Shown piece by piece: positions 1 through 5,802 of a stretch of DNA of 8,897 bases. The DNA comes from Lachnospiraceae bacterium (lineage in GTDB: Bacteria; Bacillota; Clostridia; Lachnospirales; Lachnospiraceae), in assembly GCA_009787745.1 (NCBI GenBank), contig WQST01000091.1, forward strand, positions 1-8,897. Reading direction: 5' to 3'. The translations under genes were made by a program, and so were the position numbers. The notes below the pieces were generated by a model, which worked only from the letters and a program-made list of their open reading frames with translations, had not been told where the DNA came from and did not search any database. Position 1 is the first letter of the stretch. Each line of letters opens with the position of its first letter.

Positions 1-53
1 ATAGAAATATATGTTCTTCCTTTGAGTGTTGTTTTTTTCAAAAAATAAGCCAT
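1..53 (-). CDS. IS1634-like transposase, N-terminal fragment (cut by window edge)
   Basis: Reading the minus strand from the ATG at 53-51 gives 17 codons, MAYFLKKTTLKGRTYIS, before the window ends. From memory this opening (MAYF, then a lysine-rich stretch, then KGRTYL/I) is typical of IS1634-family DDE transposases of clostridia. A good ribosome binding site, GGAGG at about 62-58, lies 4-5 bases upstream. A sigma-A-like promoter (91-119) points into it. The remaining several hundred codons lie to the left of position 1, so I cannot tell whether the copy is intact. The assignment rests on a short N-terminus plus its mobile-element context. Confidence 0.62.
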   Translation of the reverse strand, partial: MAYFLKKTTLKGRTYIS

Positions 54-90
54 TTCGTCCTCCATTCACATATCACCACTAGCACCATTA

Positions 91-119
91 AGTATAACAC
101 AGAAAAATATATTTTGCAA
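91..119 (-). promoter_or_regulatory. Promoter of the transposase gene
   Basis: On the minus strand TTGCAA (119-114) is followed after exactly 17 bases by TATACT (96-91). Transcription would begin near position 84, about 30 bases before the transposase ATG. That start falls inside the inner arm of the inverted repeat at 80-91, so a transcript from this promoter would lack the outer arm. Confidence 0.55.
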
Positions 120-132
120 GTGTTTATGCAAT

Positions 133-154
133 AAAAAAAGCCTTATTTTTAGGC
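133..154 (-). terminator. Weak terminator-like hairpin upstream of the transposase promoter
   Basis: On the minus strand GCCT, a 7-base loop and AGGC are followed by seven T residues (139-133). The stem is only 4 bp, so this is a weak intrinsic terminator at best. Its position, between the outer IS end and the transposase promoter, would fit a block on transcription entering the element from the cassette side. Confidence 0.3.
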
Positions 155-265
155 ATTTGGAAAGGGATTTTTTATTTTTATCTCCTAAAGATTAATGGTG
201 CTAACTACGAAAGACGGGATTTTTTTGGTCAATTTTCAGCGAAAGCGCTAAAGCGGAAAAAATTA

Positions 266-294
266 TTGACAAATGTGAAAAAATATAGTAGTCT
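266..294 (+). promoter_or_regulatory. Promoter of the methyltransferase/acetyltransferase unit
   Basis: A perfect TTGACA -35 box (266-271) is followed after 17 bases by TAGTCT (289-294). The latter is a weak -10 that keeps the first two and last consensus bases. A better -10 look-alike, TATAGT at 284-289, is spaced only 12 bases from the -35 and is unlikely to pair with it. Transcription from about position 301 would give a leader of roughly 250 bases before the methyltransferase ATG. Confidence 0.55.
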
Positions 295-326
295 TTGATT
301 TGTAACTATCAACTCTGATTAAGAAA

Positions 327-394
327 GGAGGTAAACAATGATTATCAGATTAGCATTTAACCAAAACCGTATAGCATTTTGCAAAATTACCTCC
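327..394 (+). promoter_or_regulatory. Shine-Dalgarno-sequestering stem of the leader peptide
   Basis: GGAGGTAA (327-334) is the core of the leader-peptide ribosome binding site, and its perfect 8-base complement TTACCTCC lies at 387-394 within leader codons 17-19. Pairing would close the leader ribosome binding site and bring the intervening leader codons into one large loop. A translating ribosome would open it. Two further short stems sit next to it: CCTTAT/ATAAGG (403-408 with 420-425) and TATTGG/CCAATA (413-418 with 426-431). These two interleave, so they are mutually exclusive or form a pseudoknot. Confidence 0.45.
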
Positions 395-412
395 GGACAT
401 TTCCTTATTTGA
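338..412 (+). CDS. 24-residue leader peptide (putative attenuator uORF)
   Basis: A very strong ribosome binding site, AAAGGAGG (324-331), lies six bases before an ATG that opens a 24-codon ORF ending in TGA. The peptide begins MIIRLAFNQN and continues RIAFCKITSGHFLI. It has no recognisable domain and is too short to be an enzyme. It starts within about 40 bases of the predicted transcription start and ends 36 bases before a strong intrinsic terminator, which precedes the methyltransferase gene. That is the geometry of leader peptides that sense ribosome stalling or slowed translation (as upstream of many Firmicutes drug-resistance genes). Its 3' codons contain a sequence complementary to its own Shine-Dalgarno. 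I do not recognise the peptide itself, so the regulatory role is inferred from layout. Confidence 0.6.
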   Translation: MIIRLAFNQNRIAFCKITSGHFLI

Positions 413-448
413 TATTGGTATAAGGCCAATACATCCGTTCGCCCTGTG

Positions 449-480
449 GTCGTTATGGTAATTTCCATAACGACTTTTTA
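449..480 (+). terminator. Intrinsic terminator in the leader (attenuator)
   Basis: GTCGTTATGG (449-458) and CCATAACGAC (465-474) form a perfect 10-bp stem with a 6-base loop, followed directly by TTTTTA. It stands between the leader peptide ORF and the methyltransferase gene, downstream of the only good promoter seen, so it should cut transcription of both downstream genes unless antagonised. A possible competitor is 360-367 (ACCAAAAC), which can pair with 452-459 (GTTATGGT) at 7 of 8 positions and would break the stem. The antiterminator is inferred and weaker than the terminator. Confidence 0.75.
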
Positions 481-548
481 TATGTTCATAGTCGCGTATG
501 AGGTAAAAAGGAGTAGTCTTATACTTGGTAAAAAAAGGAGAACCATTT

Positions 549-1382
549 ATGATTACAAAGATAATGGAAATAGCTAAAAGACCCGCTCTTTACGAGAGTG
601 GTACAATGGAACTTTGGACAGATGAACATATTTCAAAAGGTATGCTAGAATGTCATATAAACCCCGAAACTGATGCTGCCACCAGAAAACACTCAACTGT
701 CCAAAAAATTGTTAAGTGGATCGGAACGCTTGCTCCGGGAACTGAGTATCGTAATTTACTTGACTTAGGGTGCGGAGCAGGCATTTTTGCGGAAGAATTT
801 TACCATATCGGGTATAATGTGACGGGTATGGATTTTTCCGAACGCTCGATAACCTATGCGAGAAATTCCGCTAGGGAGAAAAATTTACCAATCACCTTTC
901 ATCACCGTGACTACCTTACTATGGATTTTGAAAGACAATTTGATATTATAACGCTGATTTATTATGATTTTGGCGTACTCTCAACAAAGAACAGAGCTTT
1001 ATTGCTTGAAAAAATCTATACGGCACTAAAGCCAAATGGAATATTGATATTTGATATATATACGCCATATCAATATTCAGAACGCCATGAATATAAAAGT
1101 TGGGAATACGCAGAGAGCGGTTTTTTCAGCGGCAAGCCTCATTTATGCCTTAATTCTTTTTATAGATATGATGAACAGAACACCTTCTGTGACCAACATA
1201 TAATTATCACAAACCATGATGTAAGGTATATCAACATTTGGGAGCATACATTCACCAAAGATGAGCTGTCACAAAACTTATCCACGGCGGGTTTTAAAAT
1301 TGATAACTTTTATGGTGATATGGCGGGTTGTAATTATTGTGAAAAAAATAAGGAATTATGTGTAGTGGCACGGAAGGGATAG
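549..1382 (+). CDS. Class I SAM-dependent methyltransferase, substrate unknown
   Basis: The product has 277 residues. The start chosen is the ATG at 549, with AAAGGAG ending 8 bases upstream. An in-frame TTG at 525 has no such site and would place the real ribosome binding site inside the gene. A Rossmann-type methyltransferase core is visible: the SAM-binding glycine loop LLDLGCGAGIF at residues 70-80, the acidic residue of strand 2 in GMDFS (D95), the FDIITLIYYD strand at 131-140, and ALKPNGILIFDIYTP at 159-173. The N-terminal 50 residues and the C-terminal part after about 175 (with several Cys, His and aromatic residues) would form the substrate side, and I do not recognise them. It is the first gene after an attenuator leader and is followed 4 bp later by an acetyltransferase. 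The pairing of two small-molecule-modifying enzymes under inducible control suggests antibiotic or toxic-metabolite modification. That function is inference, and a housekeeping small-molecule methyltransferase remains possible. Confidence 0.85.
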   Translation: MITKIMEIAKRPALYESGTMELWTDEHISKGMLECHINPETDAATRKHSTVQKIVKWIGTLAPGTEYRNLLDLGCGAGIFAEEFYHIGYNVTGMDFSERSITYARNSAREKNLPITFHHRDYLTMDFERQFDIITLIYYDFGVLSTKNRALLLEKIYTALKPNGILIFDIYTPYQYSERHEYKSWEYAESGFFSGKPHLCLNSFYRYDEQNTFCDQHIIITNHDVRYINIWEHTFTKDELSQNLSTAGFKIDNFYGDMAGCNYCEKNKELCVVARKG

Positions 1383-1386
1383 GCAA

Positions 1387-2334
1387 ATGCAAATAATTGA
1401 TTTTACTGTTGCTCATATCGAACAAGCGGCAAAAATAGCAAAGCAAAATTACGAAACCCAGCGTGGGTTTATACCTACGCTACCACCCATAAAAACGACT
1501 CCGGATTTAATGCCGTTTGCCGAAAACAATTTCGGTGTTGCCGCTTTTGATGGCAATACGATGCTTGGATTTTTGTGTTGCCGGAATCCCTGGGATGACG
1601 CATGGAGTATACCGGGGCTACGCCATGTTTTTTCGCCAATGGGTGCAAATGGGACTATTCCTGAAAACCGCACAAAAATATATGCCGGGTTATATCAGGC
1701 AGCCGCCGCCAAGTGGGTCAGCCGAGGTATTGGCAGTCACGGAATATGTCTGTATGCTCATGATACTATGGGGCAATCGTTGTTTTTCAAATATGGTTTT
1801 GGAAAACGAACAGTTGATGCGATTCGCGATATTGATGAAATTATTGCACCTTTATGTAATGAATATATACTTTCCGAACTTGAGCCGGAAAATATTTTAA
1901 ATATTTTACCGCTTGATAATTTACATGTTAGTGATTATATTGATAGTCCGTTCTTTATGTACCGAGAATCTTGTCGTGAGGAAAAATTTCTGAAAGATTA
2001 TCATGAGTTTAAACCGATTTATTTTGTCGCAAGAAAAGAGGGACAAATTGTTGCATATATCAAGGCAGAATGTGGTGGCGAAACTTTTATACAAGATACA
2101 CCAGGGTATTTACATTGTACAGGTTTATATTGCCTACCCGAACACCGGGGAAAAGGTATCGGCCAAAACCTTTTGAATTTGCTATTGCAAAAATTAAAAA
2201 CTCAGAACTATACCAGGCTTGGCGTAGATTTTGAAAGTATTAATCCATTAGGTTCCAAGTTTTGGGAAAAATATTTTGAAACCTATACTTATGGTGTTGT
2301 GCGACGGATTGATGAAAGTGCGGTGATTTTGTAG
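1387..2334 (+). CDS. Tandem-domain GNAT N-acetyltransferase, substrate unknown
   Basis: The product has 315 residues and appears to hold two GNAT folds. The N-terminal half (about 1-150) has GNAT-like features, including GVAAFDGNTMLGFL at 50-63 and the late motif SLFFKYGFG at 131-139, but no clear acetyl-CoA pyrophosphate loop, so it may be degenerate. The C-terminal half (about 180-310) has the strand FVARKEGQIVAYIKAE at 213-228 and the acetyl-CoA-binding motif HRGKGIG at 253-259 preceded by LYCLPE, so it is probably the catalytic domain. It starts 4 bp after the methyltransferase stop with AAGGGA overlapping that gene's end, so the two are almost certainly co-transcribed and translationally coupled. 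Tandem GNAT proteins include mycothiol synthase and some drug acetyltransferases. Nothing in the sequence fixes the substrate. Confidence 0.82.
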   Translation: MQIIDFTVAHIEQAAKIAKQNYETQRGFIPTLPPIKTTPDLMPFAENNFGVAAFDGNTMLGFLCCRNPWDDAWSIPGLRHVFSPMGANGTIPENRTKIYAGLYQAAAAKWVSRGIGSHGICLYAHDTMGQSLFFKYGFGKRTVDAIRDIDEIIAPLCNEYILSELEPENILNILPLDNLHVSDYIDSPFFMYRESCREEKFLKDYHEFKPIYFVARKEGQIVAYIKAECGGETFIQDTPGYLHCTGLYCLPEHRGKGIGQNLLNLLLQKLKTQNYTRLGVDFESINPLGSKFWEKYFETYTYGVVRRIDESAVIL

Positions 2335-2357
2335 CTTTAATGAAAAGGAGAATTGCT

Positions 2358-2420
2358 TTGAACATAGAAGGTTTTATTATATTGGCGCCTATTCACGTTC
2401 AACCAAATCAGAGCGAATAA
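2358..2420 (+). pseudogene. Possible truncated third gene of the plus-strand unit
   Basis: Twelve bases after the acetyltransferase stop there is a good ribosome binding site, AAAAGGAG (2343-2350), seven bases before a TTG codon. Reading on gives MNIEGFIILAPIHVQPNQSE and then a stop. From about codon 11 the frame lies inside the 3' end of the convergent SH3-domain gene. This looks like the start of a third co-transcribed gene that was cut off when the unit joined its present neighbour near 2375-2391. It is too short to identify. A chance ribosome binding site is the alternative. Confidence 0.3.
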
Positions 2421-3630
2421 AACCGAATTGATTATTATAAAGAATTTTCGACCATCCGTTTGATTCTTCGATTAAATCAAATCGTTGACCGCTTTGCACG
2501 GTACCTAATACAGCGCCCGTGGTACTTGCTGTACCGCGTACCCGAACACTGCTACTCGATACTTTGACCTTTCCGATTATATTGGATGCCGAAGAGTCAC
2601 TGCCGCCAATCTCGCTGATAATTTCTAAAAACTCACTTTTGATATATGCATCACGGTCATTATATTTAATCCTGCTCCAACCATTACCTTTTTGTTCAAG
2701 AACCGTAAACTCCTGCCCGACTATCGCTCTGTCAAGGCGATCAGCTGTTTCGGAATCTGAACTGCGAATATTGACGACGTCCTTGGCCCGCGCCAACATA
2801 ATCGTCGTAACGGATTGTGCATTATCATTGTTTTCGGTATTATCATCTTCTTCGTTTAAATCATTTCTTATTTGATCGGCAGTAATATTAGGCTGTTGTA
2901 TTTGTGCCAAAACTACGCCCACATTTTCGTTGATTTTGGCTGTCATATAGGCGAGATACTCTTCTAACACAATGTCTTCGGCAATCATATCATTAAACTC
3001 AACCACAATCTTATTATGGAGATCAATTAAATTGTCTTGAAGGCTGACCGTTCCCGCATAATCATAAATAACATCATCAACCTGAATTCTTTTAATTACT
3101 AATTGACCGCTTTCATCAGGCATCACATAATACGATTGCATACCCGGTATATAGGCATCATTTTCTTTAAATTTTACCCAAGCACAAACATAAACAACAT
3201 AACTGTTTTCCGTCATGCCTTCTTTTGTATAAACATCAATAGTTTCATAATAATCAATAAATCTAGCCAACTCCTCGATTCTGATTAACTCTAATTCACC
3301 AAGATTGGGATTCAGCGCCGAGACTATTTCAACATCACCGATGGTCAACGCATCATAATACTCATTAATCAATTTATTCACTTCGGGAAATTCATTAAGC
3401 AATAACGGAAGTTCGGGAATCGTGACCGAATCAGGCAATTCATTGTCTTCAACGACCAATTCTGACTGCGGTATTTCCGGTCTGTTATTCGCCCGCTCTC
3501 TGGCATTTATCGCAATAACAACAGTCAAAAGAACACAGACCAACAAAACTATCGGCATGATCACTTTCGTATGCGCAAGTATTAAATCCGCTAACCTATT
3601 AATAATTTTCTTAAAACCAGAATCCAACAT
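2389..3630 (-). CDS. Membrane-anchored protein with two bacterial SH3 domains
   Basis: The product has 413 residues. Residues 1-23 are short and basic, and about 24-42 (IMPIVLLVCVLLTVVIAI) form one transmembrane helix. The remainder should lie outside the membrane. Residues about 80-190 form an unidentified domain, possibly NTF2-like in layout (an EYYDAL helix, then WVKF, MQSYYVM and LVIKRI strands). A predicted helical part to about 255 and an acidic Asn/Asp/Glu-rich linker (258-271) follow. Two SH3b domains lie at about 276-336 (VNIRSSDSETADRL, NGWSRIKYNDRDAYIKSEFL) and 353-410 (VRVRGTASTTGAVLGTV, NGWSKILYNNQFGFIRSDLV). SH3b domains usually bind peptidoglycan or cell-wall ligands, so a cell-envelope role is likely. 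The start is ATG at 3630 with a GGGG-type site 6 bases upstream. It lies downstream of tRNA-Arg on the same strand, and no clear promoter of its own is seen. The C-terminus looks complete despite the convergent cassette. Confidence 0.85.
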   Translation of the reverse strand: MLDSGFKKIINRLADLILAHTKVIMPIVLLVCVLLTVVIAINARERANNRPEIPQSELVVEDNELPDSVTIPELPLLLNEFPEVNKLINEYYDALTIGDVEIVSALNPNLGELELIRIEELARFIDYYETIDVYTKEGMTENSYVVYVCAWVKFKENDAYIPGMQSYYVMPDESGQLVIKRIQVDDVIYDYAGTVSLQDNLIDLHNKIVVEFNDMIAEDIVLEEYLAYMTAKINENVGVVLAQIQQPNITADQIRNDLNEEDDNTENNDNAQSVTTIMLARAKDVVNIRSSDSETADRLDRAIVGQEFTVLEQKGNGWSRIKYNDRDAYIKSEFLEIISEIGGSDSSASNIIGKVKVSSSSVRVRGTASTTGAVLGTVQSGQRFDLIEESNGWSKILYNNQFGFIRSDLVERE

Positions 3631-3695
3631 ATATACCCCACGTCATAAAATTCAACGCTGAATCATTTCACTCCTACATATCCTAAACCCCTTCA

Positions 3696-3720
3696 GGAAG
3701 AATGACTACGTCATTCTTCC
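3696..3720. repeat. Perfect 10-bp hairpin sharing the TCATTCTTC motif
   Basis: GGAAGAATGA (3696-3705) and TCATTCTTCC (3711-3720) are perfect reverse complements around a 5-base loop, with one more C-G pair possible. No T-run follows on either strand, so it is not a canonical terminator. Its arm sequence resembles the ends of the larger palindromes at 4000-4076 and 5893-5959, so it may be a shortened relative. It abuts the multi-hairpin element that starts at 3722. Confidence 0.6.
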
Positions 3721-3721
3721 C

Positions 3722-3798
3722 GTATGAAGAGCGCCCGCGAAGCGGGACTAGTTTATCTTAATCGGCGTACTTCGCCGATTTAGATAAACTCTTCATAC
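3722..3798. repeat. Three-way-junction palindromic element between tRNA-Arg and the SH3 gene
   Basis: An outer 10-bp stem, GTATGAAGAG (3722-3731) with CTCTTCATAC (3789-3798), encloses two hairpins. The first is CCCGC-GAA-GCGGG (3734-3746). The second is an 18-position stem, 3750-3767 against 3773-3790, with a single T-T mismatch and a TACTT loop; its base shares two nucleotides with the outer stem. Neither strand codes for a protein here. The structure ends 2 bases from the tRNA 3' end, so it would sit in the tRNA 3' trailer. A small mobile palindromic repeat or a processing/termination structure are the two likely explanations. Confidence 0.6.
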
Positions 3799-3800
3799 AC

Positions 3801-3872
3801 TGCACCCGGTAGGAATCGAACCTACATCTAAGGCGTCGGAGGCCTCCATTCTATCCATTAGACTACGAGTGC
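3801..3872 (-). tRNA. tRNA-Arg (anticodon CCG)
   Basis: Read on the minus strand, 72 bases fold as a cloverleaf. The acceptor arms are GCACTCG and CGGGTGC (7 pairs, one G-T). The anticodon stem GAGGC/GCCTT carries the loop CTCCGAC, giving anticodon CCG, which reads the arginine codon CGG. A 4-base variable loop follows, then the T arm GTAGG-TTCGATT-CCTAC and discriminator A. The D stem is weak, with about three firm pairs around AATGGAT. The 3' CCA is not encoded and must be added enzymatically, which is common in Bacillota. A promoter is visible upstream (3929-3957). Confidence 0.93.
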
Positions 3873-3928
3873 TTAATCAATACTGCTTTCCGAACCAAAT
3901 GTTACGAAATTATTACATCACTTTGATT

Positions 3929-3957
3929 ATAATAACATAATTATTTTGTATTGTCTA
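3929..3957 (-). promoter_or_regulatory. Promoter of tRNA-Arg
   Basis: On the minus strand TAGACA (3957-3952) is followed after 17 bases by TATTAT (3934-3929). An overlapping TATAAT at 3931-3926 would give a 20-base spacing, so TATTAT is the better partner. Initiation near 3922 leaves a 5' leader of about 50 bases before the mature tRNA. Transcription could continue through the hairpin region into the SH3-domain gene. Confidence 0.55.
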
Positions 3958-3999
3958 CCCACTTTTTGAAATTTAGTTACTGCCCCGATAAAATCCAAT

Positions 4000-4076
4000 A
4001 TGTCATTCTGAGCCGTCAGCAAAGAGTCTTGTCCATATCTTCACCGTAAAATTCTTCACTTCGTTCAGAATGACAT
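4000..4076. repeat. Intergenic palindromic repeat, copy A
   Basis: ATGTCATTCTGA (4000-4011) and TCAGAATGACAT (4065-4076) are perfect 12-base inverted repeats. The right arm continues inward as ATTCTTCACTTCGTTCAGAATGAC (in two overlapping parts, 4051-4064 and 4065-4074), which matches the right arm of the palindrome at 5893-5959 at most positions. The left arm inside the first 12 bases has diverged. It lies between the 3' end of the DUF5688-like gene and the tRNA promoter and encodes nothing evident. Confidence 0.6.
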
Positions 4077-4091
4077 TATGAATTTGAAATA

Positions 4092-5075
4092 TTAAGAAAT
4101 TATTTCAATCGAATCCGACTCTCTGTTATAATAGTAAATTGAATCCGCTAAAACCTCCTCAGGCGCAACTTGATTTGAATTAATATCGCAAACCATACCC
4201 AGCAGTTCTGACGGGTTATAATCCTTTTTAACAGGCGCCAGGATTATTTCATGAACGGAACTCGGAAAAATGCAAAAGTCTGAATCAATTTGTTCGGCAA
4301 AGCGTTTAAGAAAATCGGGATAAAGCATTACCGCCGCTCCGTATAACTTCTGCTCATTTCCTGCAACATACATTTTATAGCGCTTTTTGTCCTGCATAAA
4401 GCTTTTTTCCATGATTTCTTGATATTCTTTGGCAAAGAACTCTTGTGTCAGCTTCTTGACTTCCTTATTATCGCCATAATTTAATTCAATTTTTGCTTCT
4501 AATATCTCTTGCATCACATCAGCCATTGTTTGCAATTTCGCAGGATTTTGGCGCGGTGTATTAATAATTGCATCATTATAGATTTCCTCCTGTGAGATAT
4601 TCCACGACTCTAAGTGCGAATTATAAATTAAGATTGTCCCGTTTTCAAAAAAGCCATTTTCAATATCACAGTAAAAAACCATCGCGAGGTCATGAAAGCG
4701 CTTATATGGAATTTGCTTTAACAGTTCTTGGTTTTTTTTGTAGTTTACTAAGCGATATAATATTCTCTCTTTCATATTTTGATATGATTTAAAAAATTCC
4801 ACTTCCTTTTGAGAATTGGGATAATGATCAAAATAAACCCGAATAATATCACCGACTGTTTCGCGGATGGTTATGTCTTCTGTGTTTTTTTCTGCATTGA
4901 ACTGGTCGTTTAAATAAAAAACGGGGGATAAATTACTCTTCGCGTCAGAAATCAAAATACCGCTTAGAACAATACCGTTATTTTTTTGCACTTTTGAGAT
5001 TGATACCTTATAATCATCACCCAACTGTTTCTCTACTTCTTCTTTGATAATTTCTAAATATTCACTATAATTCAT
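4092..5075 (-). CDS. DUF5688-like protein of unknown function
   Basis: The product has 327 residues when started at the ATG at 5075, which has AGAGG seven bases upstream. A TTG ten codons earlier (5105) would put that site inside the gene. No signal peptide or transmembrane segment is visible, so it is probably cytoplasmic. Family-like features are an N-terminal KVSISKVQKNNGIVLSGI strand pair (23-40), a central IYNSHLESWNISQEEIYNDA (150-169), and a C-terminal MYVAGNEQKLYGAAVMLY block (235-252) followed by FCIFPSSVHEIILAP (267-281). I recall this pattern from DUF5688 proteins of Lachnospiraceae and relatives, whose function is not established. It follows efp on the same strand but is separated from it by an intrinsic terminator. 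No convincing promoter of its own could be picked out. Confidence 0.75.
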   Translation of the reverse strand: MNYSEYLEIIKEEVEKQLGDDYKVSISKVQKNNGIVLSGILISDAKSNLSPVFYLNDQFNAEKNTEDITIRETVGDIIRVYFDHYPNSQKEVEFFKSYQNMKERILYRLVNYKKNQELLKQIPYKRFHDLAMVFYCDIENGFFENGTILIYNSHLESWNISQEEIYNDAIINTPRQNPAKLQTMADVMQEILEAKIELNYGDNKEVKKLTQEFFAKEYQEIMEKSFMQDKKRYKMYVAGNEQKLYGAAVMLYPDFLKRFAEQIDSDFCIFPSSVHEIILAPVKKDYNPSELLGMVCDINSNQVAPEEVLADSIYYYNRESDSIEIIS

Positions 5076-5141
5076 TAGTTTTCCTCTTTCATTTGATTGA
5101 ATCAAGCCATAGCGAAATAGTTTCTAAACGGCTCTGTGTAT

Positions 5142-5170
5142 AAAAAAAGCAACGGAAGTTATTCCATTGC
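5142..5170 (-). terminator. Intrinsic terminator downstream of efp
   Basis: On the minus strand GCAATGGA (5170-5163) pairs with TCCGTTGC (5156-5149) over 8 bp with one T-G wobble and a 6-base loop, followed by seven T residues (5148-5142). It lies about 40 bases after the efp stop and separates efp from the DUF5688-like gene. Confidence 0.8.
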
Positions 5171-5209
5171 CTTACAAGCATTGACTAATAAATATGCATC
5201 CATCAAACA

Positions 5210-5767
5210 TTAAGCGCGGGATAAATACTCACCCGTGCGGGTGTCGATCTTAATCACATCTCCCTGCTCTACGAACAACGGAACATAAACGGTTGCGCCT
5301 GTTTCAACTATACAGGGTTTCGTTGCACCTGTCGCCGTGTCGCCTTTAAAGCCCGGCTCGGTTTCTGTGATTAATAACTCTACTGATAACGGTGCATCAA
5401 TCGCAAATACATTGCCATTATGGCTACATACCTTAACCATTTCGTTTTCTTTAACGAATTTCAATGAATCGCCAATTGATTCTTCATTAAGGCTGATTTG
5501 GTCGTATGATGAAACATCCATAAAATGATATAAATCACCGTCATTATATAAGTATTGCATATCTTTTCTATCGATACGTGCTTGGGGATACTTTTCTGTT
5601 GGTCTGAATGTCTTTTCAACAACCCCGCCATTGATGATATTTTTTAGTTTAGTTCTGACAAAGGCGGCGCCTTTACCCGGTTTTACATGTTGAAAATCGA
5701 TGATCTGGTAGACGCTGTTTTCATACTCAATCGTCAGGCCATTTCTGAAATCACCCGCTGATATCAT
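5210..5767 (-). CDS. efp: Translation elongation factor P
   Basis: The product has 185 residues, the normal length for bacterial EF-P. It binds between the P and E sites of the ribosome and rescues stalling at consecutive prolines. The opening MISAGDFRNGLTIEYENSVYQIIDFQHVKPGKGAAFVRTKLKN is split by the modified loop HVKPGKGAAF, in which Lys32 is present; this is the residue that other bacteria modify. The three-domain pattern continues with TEPGFKGDTATGATKPCIVETG and ends in the EF-P C-terminal signature DVIKIDTRTGEYLSRA. The ribosome binding site AGGAGG (5780-5775) is seven bases from the ATG. It has its own promoter (5803-5831) and terminator (5142-5170), so it can be a single-gene unit. 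Its neighbour aroQ is a frequent partner in Firmicutes, but the Xaa-Pro peptidase gene often found between them is missing here. Confidence 0.97.
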   Translation of the reverse strand: MISAGDFRNGLTIEYENSVYQIIDFQHVKPGKGAAFVRTKLKNIINGGVVEKTFRPTEKYPQARIDRKDMQYLYNDGDLYHFMDVSSYDQISLNEESIGDSLKFVKENEMVKVCSHNGNVFAIDAPLSVELLITETEPGFKGDTATGATKPCIVETGATVYVPLFVEQGDVIKIDTRTGEYLSRA

Positions 5768-5802
5768 TTGTTATCCTCCTGAAATACCTATAATTCTTTA
5801 CC

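Larger units (their letters stand above)
80..203. repeat. 12-bp inverted repeat flanking the transposase promoter
   Basis: TAGCACCATTAA (80-91) and TTAATGGTGCTA (192-203) are perfect reverse complements separated by 100 bases. They bracket the transposase promoter and a weak terminator-like hairpin. The outer arm may lie at or near the end of the insertion sequence. Only a read-through transcript from outside would carry both arms and fold, as in the known IS10/IS50 protection against external transcription. That role is inference, and the true IS end is not established. Confidence 0.5.

Noticed and set aside
525..548. TTG codon giving the methyltransferase an extra eight N-terminal residues
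   Set aside because: It has no suitably placed ribosome binding site, and the strong AAAGGAG (534-540) would lie inside the gene; the ATG at 549 has that site at the right distance.
482..577. 31-codon ORF starting just after the leader terminator (MFIVAYEVKR...)
   Set aside because: Its ATG follows the terminator T-run directly with no ribosome binding site, and it overlaps the methyltransferase start in another frame.
1517..1900. 127-codon plus-strand ORF inside the acetyltransferase gene
   Set aside because: It is a shadow frame with no ribosome binding site or recognisable motif; the GNAT motifs lie in the long frame.
3652..3666. Four-codon minus-strand ORF (MIQR) with AGGAG upstream of the SH3 gene
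   Set aside because: It has a passable ribosome binding site, but so short an ORF is expected by chance and no terminator or attenuator lies between it and the SH3 gene.
3696..4076. Closely spaced palindromes as a CRISPR array
   Set aside because: The elements differ in sequence and length, and there are no regularly spaced identical repeats with unique spacers.
5076..5105. Upstream TTG start for the DUF5688-like gene
   Set aside because: The ATG at 5075 has AGAGG seven bases upstream and gives a family-like N-terminus; the extension encodes the ribosome binding site region.
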